Shown in pieces: positions 37,606 to 46,818 of a stretch of DNA of 64,000 bases. The DNA lies in the NCBI RefSeq assembly GCF_030272705.1, contig NZ_JARFYM010000001.1:372001-436000 (forward strand), given 5' to 3'. The first letter of the stretch is position 1. Each line of letters begins with the position of its first letter. The notes beneath the pieces were generated by a model that saw only the letters and a program-made list of their open reading frames with translations, was not told the origin of the DNA and searched no databases. The position numbers and the translations under genes were made by a program. The DNA is from Rhizobium mayense (lineage in GTDB: Bacteria; Pseudomonadota; Alphaproteobacteria; Rhizobiales; Rhizobiaceae).

Positions 37606-38814
37606 CTACCGCTCCGACGTGTCCACGCGGGTGATTACCGACATTCCAGGCCGCAGCCTTTCGGCCAAGGGTTGACCGCGATCGATGGCTATGCGAATCG
37701 GCAGTCTCTGGACGATTTTTGTGAAGTTTCCCGTCGCGTTATCCGGGCGCAATATGCTGAATTCGGAACCGGTTGCGGGCGACAGTTCTTCCACTTTGCC
37801 TGTCAGTCGGGCCCGATTGAGCGCGTCGACAGTGAACCAGACGGGCTGGCCGACGCGAATGTCGTTCGTCTGGGTCTCCTTGAAGTTCGCAACCACCCAC
37901 AGGTCCGATGGTACCAAAAACATCAACTGCGATCCGGACGTCACAAATTGCCCGAGACGCACCGAGGCCTCGCTGATTTGGCCATCTCTCGGAGCGGTGA
38001 TCACCGTATTCGAGAGATTGATGCTCGCGACATTGACCTGCGCGTCGGCCATCCTCAAAGCAGCCTGAAGTCCCTGTTTGGAAACCTCCGTGGACGTCAA
38101 CGTCTGCTCCGCGATGGCGATGGCGGCCTCGGCGCGCTTAACGCCCGCTTCGGCGGCGCTTAGGGTCGCCTGCGATTGCTCGGCCTGCGCTTGAGGGGTA
38201 ACTCCCTGGCGACCAAGTGCTTCCACGCGAGTGGTATCCGCCGTTGCTCGCTGCAGCTCAGCCTGAGCTTGCAGAAGATCCGCCCTGCGTGCAACGATCT
38301 CCGCGCGGTTTTGCGCCGTTGTCTGTTCCACGTTGGCGAGGTTTGCGATCGCCTGATCGCGCTGGGCCTGAGCCTGCTCGAGTTGCTGCTTGTAGGTTCT
38401 GTCATCGATCCTGACTAGCGTATCGCCAGCACGAACCCTTTGAAAGTCGCGTGCCGGCACCTCGACCACATAGCCACTCACCTGCGAAGACAGGACGGTG
38501 ATCTTGCCGCGAATAAAACTATTGTCTGTCGTCACGATGCTCGATGCGAAGGGCCACAGCCCCCACGCGAAAAGGATGAGGGTGACGCCGACGATCGCCA
38601 CCACAAGCATCGCGGCAACCGTCAGGGGCTTGGGGGTCAACTTCTTCGGCGGAAAAGCGACGGCTGCTTCCGGCAGCGCTGCGGAACCCTCCGCGCCACC
38701 GGGCCAGTTTGGTGTCTTGCCGCCATCAGGCGACGGATCCAGCCCCACCGGGGCGCCGCGCAACGGTTCCATCGACGGCCGCTCCTGGAAAGCATCTGGT
38801 TCGTGATCTTTCAT
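37606..38814 (-). CDS. HlyD/EmrA-family membrane fusion protein
   Basis: 402 residues: proline-rich cytoplasmic start (1-60), one membrane helix (about 66-86), then the periplasmic adaptor with lipoyl half-motifs (ITVLSSQVSGYVVEVPARDFQRVRAGDTLVRID and VITAPRDGQISEASVRLGQFVTSG) around a long alpha-hairpin coiled coil (about 150-255). With an inner-membrane DHA2 pump and a TolC-type channel it forms a tripartite efflux system. ATG at 38814 has AAGGAG upstream; 20 bp follow the MFS stop, so the two genes form an operon. Confidence 0.9.
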   Translation of the reverse strand: MKDHEPDAFQERPSMEPLRGAPVGLDPSPDGGKTPNWPGGAEGSAALPEAAVAFPPKKLTPKPLTVAAMLVVAIVGVTLILFAWGLWPFASSIVTTDNSFIRGKITVLSSQVSGYVVEVPARDFQRVRAGDTLVRIDDRTYKQQLEQAQAQRDQAIANLANVEQTTAQNRAEIVARRADLLQAQAELQRATADTTRVEALGRQGVTPQAQAEQSQATLSAAEAGVKRAEAAIAIAEQTLTSTEVSKQGLQAALRMADAQVNVASINLSNTVITAPRDGQISEASVRLGQFVTSGSQLMFLVPSDLWVVANFKETQTNDIRVGQPVWFTVDALNRARLTGKVEELSPATGSEFSILRPDNATGNFTKIVQRLPIRIAIDRGQPLAERLRPGMSVITRVDTSER

Positions 38815-38834
38815 CTCGACTGCGCTCCTTCGAT

Positions 38835-40466
38835 TCAAGCCGTGCTGGATCCTGCCGCCACACGCGCGAGGACAAAAGCGCGCGCCATCGTCCAAGTGAG
38901 GAAGATGACCGCCAGCATCGTGTTCAAGACAACGACGTCGTTGTATGCGCGAACATTCGACTCGCGCGTGGCTATTTGCGAGAGCGCGGCCACACCCAGC
39001 GCGTTTCGAAGCGCAGGATCGGTGATTACGGGTTTGTAGACCTGCGACTGGAGTGCGAGCCGCAAAGCAACAGCCGGATCCGTCTGTTGGGTATGGGCAG
39101 TTATAAGCGCCGAGTATTCGTGCTCGCGATATTGCTGGAAGGTCGCGAACAGCGCCGGCCCCGCCAATCCGCCGATCCCCTGGGTAATCGAAAAGAGCAC
39201 GATAAAGGTAACCATGTGGTCTGCGCCCTCTGTCAGGGCGCGATTGACGCCGAAGAGAAGCAAAGGTCCGATGAACATTCCTGCAGCGCAGGAAACAAAG
39301 AACTGGCTGACATAGAGATCGTGGGGTCGGGTCAGGTTCGTGGCGTGCCGGTCCATCAGCCCTGCGATGATAATCAGAGCGACTGAAGCGGAGATCAGGG
39401 GCAGCGCCGTCTTAGGTCCGAAAAGCAGAGCCGAGACGATGGTGCCTGTCAGCGTTCCGATGAATATCACCGAATAAAGCGATTGCAGTTGATCGGGTCC
39501 CATTCCCAAGGTCCGCATCAATCCCGTTGCGGCATAGGTCTGCTCTGACAGAAGCAGCCGGATGCTCAGCGCCCCTAAGGTGAAGCGTATCGTACCGGAT
39601 GTCCCCAGCCAGCGCGTGCGAACCAGCGGCCGCTCCCTGTGATGCTCGAGATAGAATGCGCACAGAAGAAGAAGCAGAGCAGCTATCAATGCATGCGCCA
39701 TCCAGGGCTGGTCCGGCCACCATTGAACACGACTTAGCGCGAGCACGGCGGCAATGAGCGCCAAGGCCGGGGAAATCAGCAGAAAACTCAAGACGTCCAG
39801 AGGCTCGAAAACCTTTATGCGAATGCCGGGCGGCAACTTCAGTACGACGACGGCGGCAAGCGAACAGAGACCGAGGCCGAGCTCAAAAACATAAAGCACG
39901 TGCCACTCGGCGACATCGAGTAGCGGCACAGAGAGTATCCACGCGAGCGGCGTCGCAAGCTGACCAACGCCAAGAGCTATACACATGCCCGCTCCAAGCT
40001 TGGCTTTTGGGAACGCTTGCATCATGTAGAAATTGGCAACTGCGCTGATGGGCGCCGATGCAAACCCTGTCACTGCGCGGACAAATAAGGTCATTGGATA
40101 GTTGTGGGCGGCAAGCTGAAGAACGGTCGCAAAGACATAAGCCATCAATCCGAGTTCGGCGAACCGGCGTATCCCGAATTGCTGACGGCACTTGAACAGG
40201 ATCAGGTTGGAAGAAACATTGACCATCACCCAGGCGGCAGGGAGCCAAGCGCCTTCGACCGGCGTAAGCCCCAGTTCGCCTTGAATCTGCGGCAGGTTCG
40301 CCAACACCATAGCATTGCCGAGGCCGCCGGTTATGCCAACAAGCACCCCCACGAACGCGTAGGCCAATCTCACCACTGGCGAATGGTACGGCGTCGACGG
40401 CGAACCTGCCATTCGCGGCCGCTCGTCGGACGTCCAGTTCGGAATTGGTTCCAGATAGCGCGGCAT
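38835..40466 (-). CDS. MFS transporter of the DHA2/EmrB type
   Basis: 543 residues with 14 predicted membrane helices, the number for DHA2 drug:proton antiporters. The N-terminal region carries GLGNAMVLANLPQIQGELGLTPVEGAWLPAAW, aligned with helix 1-2 of EmrB-like pumps. Partner of the HlyD gene directly downstream. Lack of an outer membrane factor gene nearby suggests use of a shared TolC. Confidence 0.9.
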   Translation of the reverse strand: MPRYLEPIPNWTSDERPRMAGSPSTPYHSPVVRLAYAFVGVLVGITGGLGNAMVLANLPQIQGELGLTPVEGAWLPAAWVMVNVSSNLILFKCRQQFGIRRFAELGLMAYVFATVLQLAAHNYPMTLFVRAVTGFASAPISAVANFYMMQAFPKAKLGAGMCIALGVGQLATPLAWILSVPLLDVAEWHVLYVFELGLGLCSLAAVVVLKLPPGIRIKVFEPLDVLSFLLISPALALIAAVLALSRVQWWPDQPWMAHALIAALLLLLCAFYLEHHRERPLVRTRWLGTSGTIRFTLGALSIRLLLSEQTYAATGLMRTLGMGPDQLQSLYSVIFIGTLTGTIVSALLFGPKTALPLISASVALIIIAGLMDRHATNLTRPHDLYVSQFFVSCAAGMFIGPLLLFGVNRALTEGADHMVTFIVLFSITQGIGGLAGPALFATFQQYREHEYSALITAHTQQTDPAVALRLALQSQVYKPVITDPALRNALGVAALSQIATRESNVRAYNDVVVLNTMLAVIFLTWTMARAFVLARVAAGSSTA

Positions 40467-40990
40467 TTTATGGACAGGCCAACCGAATGCTGAATGCTAA
40501 TACAAGAAGCGAAGAATTGCTAGGACGCGGCGAGCACGGGTGACGTGCCTGCTGGGAGACGTCACACGCTAGTGGGTTTCAAGAGCTTTGGCGCCCACGG
40601 TTTTTCACGAAATCGTGCTATAGCTAAAGCTCATCAATGACATTTCGGCGCTTCGCCAGCGCACATCACCAAAATTTCTCAGGATTACATCGATATGGGG
40701 ATCCCGGCTCGCAACGGAGCGAATGACGGAGCCGCGGTTTCCAGCTATGGATGTCAAAGCCGCGAGTTGTAGGCGCTATCCGTTCGGGGCAAAAATGGGC
40801 CAACGACCCGCTGATTAAGAGTCAGCGGGTCTGCTTATCGATATGATCTACAGATCGCCATTGTCCAAGCCTGATCAAAGCAACAAAATTTGCGGAGGAA
40901 AAATGGGTTAGGTGGCGCTGACTGGTGCTAAACCTTCAACTCATCATCGTTGCATTTCGGGTGCATTCCGCCGCTCGAGTCGGCGCGTGT
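40467..40990. other. Intergenic region upstream of the emrB-like gene
   Basis: 524 bp. It contains the tRNA-Lys anticodon-arm copy and hairpin at 40804-40831. Otherwise no credible gene. It should contain the promoter of the efflux operon. Confidence 0.5.
40804..40831 (-). repeat. Inverted copy of the tRNA-Lys anticodon arm, extended into a 10-bp hairpin
   Basis: Read on the minus strand, 40826-40804 is identical over 23 bases to 37318-37340 of tRNA-Lys (anticodon stem, CTCTTAA loop and start of the variable arm). The flanking bases extend it to a perfect 10-bp stem, GACCCGCTGA / TCAGCGGGTC (40805-40814 and 40822-40831), with a seven-base loop. It could be an attachment-site remnant, a terminator or an RNA mimic of the anticodon arm. 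Confidence 0.75.
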
Positions 40991-41098
40991 CTAATGCCTT
41001 TTATGCCCGCCGCCTTCCATGACGCTGAAGACGAAAATGGCTGCGAGAACCAGGATCAGCGTATAGTCGAAGGGGGTTAGCAGATGCAGTAGTTCCAT
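40991..41098 (-). CDS. Short single-span membrane peptide, 35 residues
   Basis: ATG at 41098, stop at 40993-40991. The peptide starts MELLHLLTPFDYTLILVLA, continues with a hydrophobic stretch to about residue 26 and ends in a basic tail GGGHKRH. A strong GGGAGGAG ribosome site lies eight bases before the start, which argues that it is translated. One membrane helix at about 11-27. No family recognised with certainty; the size and shape recall small subunits of membrane complexes such as KdpF or CydX. It is on the same strand as, and upstream of, the efflux operon. Confidence 0.6.
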   Translation of the reverse strand: MELLHLLTPFDYTLILVLAAIFVFSVMEGGGHKRH

Positions 41099-41400
41099 GT
41101 TGTTTCTCCTCCCAGAGAACATGAACCAGAACAATTTTCAGTATGTGCTTTTGTTTGGTGTATGCCAAGATTTTTACATCCTGCGGTGCAATAACACTGT
41201 TGTGCGGGGCACAAAACAAGTCCTTGTTTGCAAAGGCGATATCGGCTTGAATGGTGACGCTTGGTTTTCGGGAACCATCCGGCCGCCGTGCGCATTCTAT
41301 TGTCAATAAAATTTATAGAGTATATTGCTATGCCGTAAGGGCAGGCGCGAATGGCGGCGGCGAGCCACCGCGTAATAGATCGATCTAGAAGGATCTGGCG

Positions 41401-42858
41401 ATGACCACTTATTCTCAAGATCAGTCGCGTGATCTGCCAATCATCGCAATCATCGGCGGCGGCGTCTCGGGAGCGGCGGTTGCCTTTCACCTGCTGCAAT
41501 ATGAACCGCTGCAGCCCGGTCAGCTCTTCGTTTTCGAGCCGCGTGCGAGCCTCGGAAAAGGGCTTGCCTATGACACACAGGATCCAGCGCACCGCATCAA
41601 TGTGCCGGCGGCGAAGATGAGCCTGCTGCCCGATGATGTCGAGCATTTCCAGCGCTGGCTTCAAGAAGACGATGCGCTGGCGGGTGACGAGACGGCAGTC
41701 GCGGCGAACGGCGGCCTGTTTCCGCGGCGCGCGGTTTTTGGTCACTATATCAACAGCATGGTTCAGCCTTTCGTCGAAAGCGGCGCCGTCACCCACATTG
41801 CGGAGAGAGCCGAAGATGTCCGGCGTCAGGACGGACGCTGGGTGATCACCGGCGAAGCCGGGCGGCGCCTGAAGGCAGACATCCTCGTCATTGCGACGAG
41901 CCATCCGTCGCCGCAGCCGCCGCAGCCGCTGCAAAATGTGCTCGCCGGCCATCCGCGTTTTGTCGCGGACCCGACGCGGCCGGACGCGCTCGACGCTATC
42001 CACGTCGACGACAAGGTGCTTGTGGTCGGCAATGGCCTGACCTCCGCAGACGTCATCGCCTCCCTCGATCTGCGCGGTCACAAGGGACCGATCACCGCTA
42101 TTTCCCGACGCGGTCTGCGCTCGCGCGGGCATGCGCCGGTCAAGCAGGAATTGTTCGGCGATTTCGTCAGTCACCCGTCTCGAACGGCGCTCGACCTTCT
42201 GCGGCGCGTGCGTTCCGCCATTCGCGAAGCGGAAGGCGAGGGGTGGACCTGGCATGCGGTTATCGATCAGGTGCGCACGCAGGGAGGGGATTTATGGCGG
42301 GCGATGCCGGTCAATGAGCGCCGGCGTCTGGTGCGGCATTTGCGACCCTTCTGGGATGTACACCGCTTCCGCGTTGCGCCACAGGTGGAGGCAGTCAGCG
42401 AAGAGGCGATCGGCGCCGGCAGGCTAGAGGTACTCGCGGCATCTGTCGCCTCTGTAGAGGTCAAGGACGGGATGATCGGCTGCACCCTTCACCTCAGTCG
42501 TTCCAGCAAGAGCGTCCATCGTCAATTCGATGCCGTAGTGGTGACGACCGGGCCGGGCCATCGCGGCATTCTGAAGTCGCAAAGCTGGATCCGCGGGCTT
42601 GCAGACGCAGGCTATCTTGCCATCGATGCCACGGGGCTCGGCCTAGCCTGCAACACGGCATCACTGGCGCTCGGAGCCGACGGTAAGGCGGCGCCATCAT
42701 TGTTCATTTCGGGACCCCTGGCGCGCGGCACGTTCGGCGAGCTTATGGGTCTGCCGGAGGTGGTCGAGCATGCCGTCTTCGTCGCCGAGCAGGTGGCGTC
42801 ACTCGTAGCCGGCTACGCCGGGCGCAAGCAGGACGGCCGAAACTCTATGGCAGTGTAG
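41401..42858 (+). CDS. FAD/NAD(P)-binding protein (PF13454-type), paralogue A
   Basis: 485 residues. N-terminal dinucleotide loop IAIIGGGVSGAAVAFHLLQ, a second nucleotide loop VLVVGNGLTSADVIASLDLRGHKGPITAISRRGLRSRGH (about 202-240), and IATSHPSPQPPQ in between, as in the FAD-NAD(P)-binding family related to hydroxylases and to HI0933-like proteins. It shares layout and several blocks (KQELFGDF, RR.VRHLRPFWDVHR) with the protein at 46819, so they are paralogues flanking the locus. Likely an oxidoreductase in sulfur-compound use, judged only by neighbours. Confidence 0.82.
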   Translation: MTTYSQDQSRDLPIIAIIGGGVSGAAVAFHLLQYEPLQPGQLFVFEPRASLGKGLAYDTQDPAHRINVPAAKMSLLPDDVEHFQRWLQEDDALAGDETAVAANGGLFPRRAVFGHYINSMVQPFVESGAVTHIAERAEDVRRQDGRWVITGEAGRRLKADILVIATSHPSPQPPQPLQNVLAGHPRFVADPTRPDALDAIHVDDKVLVVGNGLTSADVIASLDLRGHKGPITAISRRGLRSRGHAPVKQELFGDFVSHPSRTALDLLRRVRSAIREAEGEGWTWHAVIDQVRTQGGDLWRAMPVNERRRLVRHLRPFWDVHRFRVAPQVEAVSEEAIGAGRLEVLAASVASVEVKDGMIGCTLHLSRSSKSVHRQFDAVVVTTGPGHRGILKSQSWIRGLADAGYLAIDATGLGLACNTASLALGADGKAAPSLFISGPLARGTFGELMGLPEVVEHAVFVAEQVASLVAGYAGRKQDGRNSMAV

Positions 42859-43070
42859 CGTAAAGGCATAAAAAACTGCAAAATCGTTGCTTGGTCGATA
42901 CATTTGCCTAAATTTACTCATATAAACTATACAATTTGTGAGTTATTGTCTTGTTCGAGTAGGGCGACGGCGCTACTTCCGTGGTCAATGACGAACAGGA
43001 CCGTCCGGCCGAGTCTCGATCGAACCATGCCGGGTTCCCAACAACAGACCTTGCAGTAAAGCGAACAGCG

Positions 43071-43541
43071 ATGCTCACGAAAAAGGGAAAATACGGGTTG
43101 AAAGCGCTGGTGGATTTGGCTCGCCTCGAGCCGGGCCAGACTGCGTTTATCAATGACATTGCGGCACGCAACAATATCCCGAAGAAATTCCTCGATACTA
43201 TCCTCTTGGAACTGCGCAATGCTGGCGTGCTGCGCTCTAAGAAGGGACCGGGCGGCGGTTATTCGCTGTCGCGTCCCGCCTCGGAGATCCGCATCGGCCA
43301 TGTCATCCGCACGCTCGACGGCCCGCTAGCGCCGATCCGCTGCGCTAGCCGTACGGCCTATGAAGCCTGTGATGATTGCGCCGATCCGGAGCACTGTCAT
43401 GTGCGCCGTTCCATGACGGAAGTCCGCGACGCGATCGCGGCCATTCTCGACAACATGACGCTGGAACAGTTCGTCGCCGGCGGCGGATCGGGATTGGAGA
43501 TCGAGGAACAGGAAGACTATCGGGCGTCGAATATCGGCTGA
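43071..43541 (+). CDS. Rrf2-family transcriptional regulator with IscR-like cysteine set
   Basis: 156 residues. Winged helix MLTKKGKYGLKALVDLARLEPGQTAFINDIAARNNIPKKFLDTILLELRNAGVLRSKKGPGGGYSLSRP. Four cysteines C91, C100, C103 and C109 follow, spaced much like the Fe-S ligands of IscR, but with an additional H110. Distinct from rhizobial RirA. The Rrf2 family includes CymR, which governs sulfur metabolism, and the SfnB-like gene nearby makes a similar role plausible. The ATG at 43071 is the family start; its ribosome site is weak. Confidence 0.9.
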   Translation: MLTKKGKYGLKALVDLARLEPGQTAFINDIAARNNIPKKFLDTILLELRNAGVLRSKKGPGGGYSLSRPASEIRIGHVIRTLDGPLAPIRCASRTAYEACDDCADPEHCHVRRSMTEVRDAIAAILDNMTLEQFVAGGGSGLEIEEQEDYRASNIG

Positions 43542-43561
43542 CCCAGAGTTCCCGGACACGC

Positions 43562-44410
43562 TTATTGTTTTCCGTCTCCAGCTTTCGAGAACCAAAGGTC
43601 ATTATAGACCGCGGCGGCGGTTTCATCGGGCGAGCGATCCTCGGTGAGCCAAAGCGTCTGGATCGACCAAGCGTCGTCACCGCTTGGTAATTTGCTACAT
43701 TGGGCCAGATCCGAGGCGCCGACGCAGGGAATGAACCACGCCGGCATCAAAGGCCGTGCTGCATAGCCTGTTTCGGTGCGGGTGATCAGGACAGCAATCC
43801 CCGCCCTCTTGTTGGCTTGCCAAGGAAAGATGATACGGCCTCCCTGCCGCAATGCTTTAAGCCACGATATCGGCGGGGCGATGACTCCGGCATTCACGTA
43901 GATGAGATCGGCATTCGGCAACGCCTCAGTGGTCGCGTCGCCCTGTACGAGGGAAATCCCCTCGAATGGCTCCAGATTTGCGCGCGCGCGGCTGACCAAA
44001 TCTTCTTCAATTTCGAATGCATGAACATGGCCGTTTGGCAGCACCAGCATGGAGAGGAGTGCGGTATAGTATCCTGTACCCGCTCCTATATGGACGACAG
44101 TGTCGCCGGACTTGGGAGCGGCAATGCCGATCCAGGCCGCGTGCAGGAACGGTTCGCCATTATTAATGCCTTTTGTTCTGTCCAAAGCGATGCGCGCATT
44201 CTGATAAAGAATGGAAGGATCGGCGCTGGGCGTTTCAACATATCGTCGATTGACCTTTATCTGCCAGGGGCCAGGACCCAGGAACGCTTCGCGCGGTACA
44301 AGCTCGAAAATCCGCTCAAGCCTTTCATCGGGGGAATTGCTGGCGGCAGCCATCATTTTCGCGTGAAAAGCTCGTATCTCTTCCAAACTGGCGCGGCGAT
44401 CTACAGTCAC
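43562..44410 (-). CDS. PCMT-like SAM-dependent methyltransferase
   Basis: 282 residues. The SAM site is VVHIGAGTGYYTALLSMLVLPNGHVHAFEIEEDL (about 125-160), as in protein-L-isoaspartate O-methyltransferases, preceded by a FELVPREAFLGPGPW block. The N-terminal 45 residues and the C-terminal 70 differ from standard Pcm, so the acceptor may not be isoaspartate. GTG at 44410 is chosen for its GGAGAGAGG ribosome site; an upstream ATG would overlap the SfnB-like gene by over 100 bp. Same strand as and 32 bp after the SfnB-like gene, hence probably one operon. Confidence 0.78.
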   Translation of the reverse strand: MTVDRRASLEEIRAFHAKMMAAASNSPDERLERIFELVPREAFLGPGPWQIKVNRRYVETPSADPSILYQNARIALDRTKGINNGEPFLHAAWIGIAAPKSGDTVVHIGAGTGYYTALLSMLVLPNGHVHAFEIEEDLVSRARANLEPFEGISLVQGDATTEALPNADLIYVNAGVIAPPISWLKALRQGGRIIFPWQANKRAGIAVLITRTETGYAARPLMPAWFIPCVGASDLAQCSKLPSGDDAWSIQTLWLTEDRSPDETAAAVYNDLWFSKAGDGKQ

Positions 44411-44442
44411 GGCCTCTCTCCACCTTCCTGCTACAAAATTTG

Positions 44443-45660
44443 TTAGAGCGTCCAGTTCTTCGGCGGCGTCACGCCGTTCAGGTAGTAATTGCCGACGATG
44501 TGATACTTCCAGCGTACCGGGTCGTGCAGCGTGTGGGTGCGGGCGTTGCGCCAATGGCGATCGAGATTGAGGCCGATGCGCGTTGAGGAGGTGCCGGCGA
44601 GCTCGAACAGCGTGTTCGAGGCTTCGATGGCTATTTCCGTCGTCAAGGTCTTCGCGGCCGCCACCGCAATCGTGGCCTCGATCACATGGTCTTCCGTCGG
44701 GTTGACCTGGGCAACGTCGATCTTCTTGCCGGCGCGTTCGAGCATTGCGGCGGCGGCTTCGATGCGGACGGCGATCTGGCCGATCCTTGCGATGGTCAGA
44801 GGGTCATCGGCCGCGCGCTCGACACCGCTGTCCATCCAGGGGCGGGCATTGGTCTTCACAAACTCCACGGTCGCGGAGAAAGCGGCTCGGGCAATGCCGA
44901 GATCGATGGCGGCATGGATAATTTGTCCGACCGAGCCGATGGTCGTCGCTCGCTCGAAGCCTTTGTGATGCGATACGACAGCGTCGGCGTTGACGTAGAC
45001 ATTATGCAGGATGGTCGTACCGCTGCCGGATGTGCGCTGACCGAAACCGTCCCAGTCATCGATGACCTGGATGCCTTCTGTGCCGCGTGGGACAAGGGAC
45101 ATGGTGAGTTCGTCCCGCGCGTTGAGCGCAAATATTGCGATCCAGTCGGAGAAAAGCACGCCGGTCGAATAGAATTTGCGGCCATTGATGCGATGGCCAA
45201 GTCCGTCCGGCGTCAAGCGGGTATTGTATTGACCCGCTGTCTTGGTGCCGACCTCGGAGAATGCATTGCCGAAACGGTCGCCGGCCAGTGCCCTGGTGAA
45301 GAAGAAATTCTTCTGTTCTTCGCTGCCATCGATGCGCATTGCTTCGAGAATGTAGAAATGGTTCTGCGGAATCTGGGCGATCGAAGGGTCCGCTTCAGCC
45401 AGGATTGCGACGATTTCGGCGAGAACGGAATTGGAGATATCGAGGCCGTCATATTCGGCTGGCACTGTGATGCCAAGCAGTCCGGATTGCGACAGGGCTT
45501 CCAGTTCTTCATAGGGCAGCACGCGGTTGATATCGCGGTCGCTCGCCTGCTGAGAAAACTGCGCGGCCAGAGATCGCGCAATCTCCAGCGCTTCCTCGTC
45601 GCTTTGAATGCGGTATGCGAGCGGCCTGGTTCGCTCATGCAACTGTGAAACAGTTCCCAT
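44443..45660 (-). CDS. sfnB: SfnB-family sulfur acquisition oxidoreductase (acyl-CoA dehydrogenase fold)
   Basis: 405 residues with the acyl-CoA dehydrogenase/DszC-like flavin monooxygenase fold: N-terminal helical domain, middle beta domain with GNAFSEVGTKTAGQYNTRLTPDGLGHRINGRKFYSTGVLFSDW, and C-terminal helices ending WRNARTHTLHDPVRWKYHIVGNYYLNGVTPP, the typical end of SfnB/DszC-type flavoproteins. Relatives release sulfur from dimethyl sulfone, dibenzothiophene or similar organosulfur compounds during sulfate limitation, using reduced flavin. A partner flavin reductase is not obvious nearby. Confidence 0.9.
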   Translation of the reverse strand: MGTVSQLHERTRPLAYRIQSDEEALEIARSLAAQFSQQASDRDINRVLPYEELEALSQSGLLGITVPAEYDGLDISNSVLAEIVAILAEADPSIAQIPQNHFYILEAMRIDGSEEQKNFFFTRALAGDRFGNAFSEVGTKTAGQYNTRLTPDGLGHRINGRKFYSTGVLFSDWIAIFALNARDELTMSLVPRGTEGIQVIDDWDGFGQRTSGSGTTILHNVYVNADAVVSHHKGFERATTIGSVGQIIHAAIDLGIARAAFSATVEFVKTNARPWMDSGVERAADDPLTIARIGQIAVRIEAAAAMLERAGKKIDVAQVNPTEDHVIEATIAVAAAKTLTTEIAIEASNTLFELAGTSSTRIGLNLDRHWRNARTHTLHDPVRWKYHIVGNYYLNGVTPPKNWTL

Positions 45661-45856
45661 CCATCACTCCATCAGCCGATGGCATATCAGTGACTTAGCT
45701 GTATGAAACTGATAAGCGCGCAATTTCTATAGATGTACTATACATTAGATATTCTTTGCTTATCCAGATTTCGGTATCGGCCATAATAGGCGGTGAATGG
45801 AAAAATTGTAAGCGTGCGGCTCGCTGCAGCCATCGCTTGCCATCCAGGAGAGCGCC

Positions 45857-46456
45857 ATGGTCGCGACACTGATCCTTCCCGGTTTGAACGGCTCCGCCGA
45901 GGGCCATTGGCAGCGCCATTGGGCGCGCGACCACGCCTCTGCCGCGATCGTCGGCCAGGCTTCCTGGTCGCGACCGGTGCTGCGGCATTGGCTGACGGCG
46001 TTGGAAAGCGAGTTGGAGCTGATAGGAGAGGCTTGGCTTGTCACGCACAGTCTCGGATGCCTGCTTGCCGCGAACCTCGCAAATCGTCCTGTTGCACGGC
46101 ATGTGAAGGGCGCTTTTCTCGTCGCGCCCTGCGATCTCGGACGAACGGAGAGATTGCATCCCGGCGCTATCGATTTCGGCGCTATGCCCACAAGCACCCT
46201 GCCATTTCCGAGCCTTGTCGTCGGCAGCCGCGACGATCCTTATATGGATTCCACAGAAATTTGCCAGCATGCGGCACGATGGGGCAGCGAACTTCATGAT
46301 CTCGGCCATGCCGGCCACATCAACATCGCCAGCGGTTTCGGCCATTGGGAGCAGGGCTACCAATTGTTTTCAACGTTCGCCAAGAGGGTCGAAAATCAGG
46401 AGCCGGGGCCGGTGAGACCGCAGCTGCACAACATCTCGTGCGCTGCGATGTCGTAG
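45857..46456 (+). CDS. RBBP9/YdeN-type serine hydrolase
   Basis: 199 residues. Begins TLILPGLNGSAEGHWQRHW, the family motif with GxxxxHW, nucleophile S65 in VTHSLGC, acid D126 in SRDDPYM and catalytic H154 in GHAGHINIASGFGHW. Small alpha/beta hydrolases of unknown natural substrate. Divergent from the SfnB-like gene, whose control region it shares. Confidence 0.88.
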   Translation: MVATLILPGLNGSAEGHWQRHWARDHASAAIVGQASWSRPVLRHWLTALESELELIGEAWLVTHSLGCLLAANLANRPVARHVKGAFLVAPCDLGRTERLHPGAIDFGAMPTSTLPFPSLVVGSRDDPYMDSTEICQHAARWGSELHDLGHAGHINIASGFGHWEQGYQLFSTFAKRVENQEPGPVRPQLHNISCAAMS

Positions 46457-46818
46457 GGACAAACTGCCATCAAAACGCCGGTCGCAAGAAAGCGCTTGCT
46501 ACGGGCGCATTTTCGCGCTTTCATATACGACTAAATAAGTAGACAATAGTAATAATGACATTCCTCGGCCGTGTGGGATCGAGGCGTGCAGGTTGACGAA
46601 GGTAACGGGCTTCCTAGCTTGACGGGGAAGCCGCCCAGAGCATTCCGTTTTCAGGTGGAACATCGAAACGAAGAGGATCTCTGGGTTCAAGAAAACAGAG
46701 CGGCCCTATGCGTTTATTTTATGCGCGGCCCTCTAGCGGCCAGGCGTTAAGTGGCCGCGCAAAGTATCAGTATCCCTTAGAAAAACATGATCGACCACCT
46801 CTTGCCCCAGGAGTTGAT
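46457..46818. other. Intergenic region before the second FAD/NAD(P)-binding gene
   Basis: 362 bp, including four GCGGCC motifs between 46708 and 46765 and an imperfect dyad (GCGGCCCTATGCG...TATGCGCGGCCC). No gene or known RNA element recognised; likely promoter and leader of the downstream gene. Confidence 0.4.

Noticed and set aside
37417..38163. 248-codon open frame on the plus strand just after tRNA-Lys, considered as an integrase or island gene
   Set aside because: It is antisense to the HlyD-type gene and shows no tyrosine recombinase motifs.
41001..41306. 101-codon open frame on the minus strand overlapping the short membrane peptide gene
   Set aside because: It is a different frame across the same DNA, lacks a ribosome site and shows no hydrophobic pattern, unlike the 35-codon frame with GGGAGGAG.
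43071..43541. Rrf2 protein as the iron regulator RirA
   Set aside because: Cysteine spacing and HTH sequence are unlike RirA and closer to IscR/CymR-type members.
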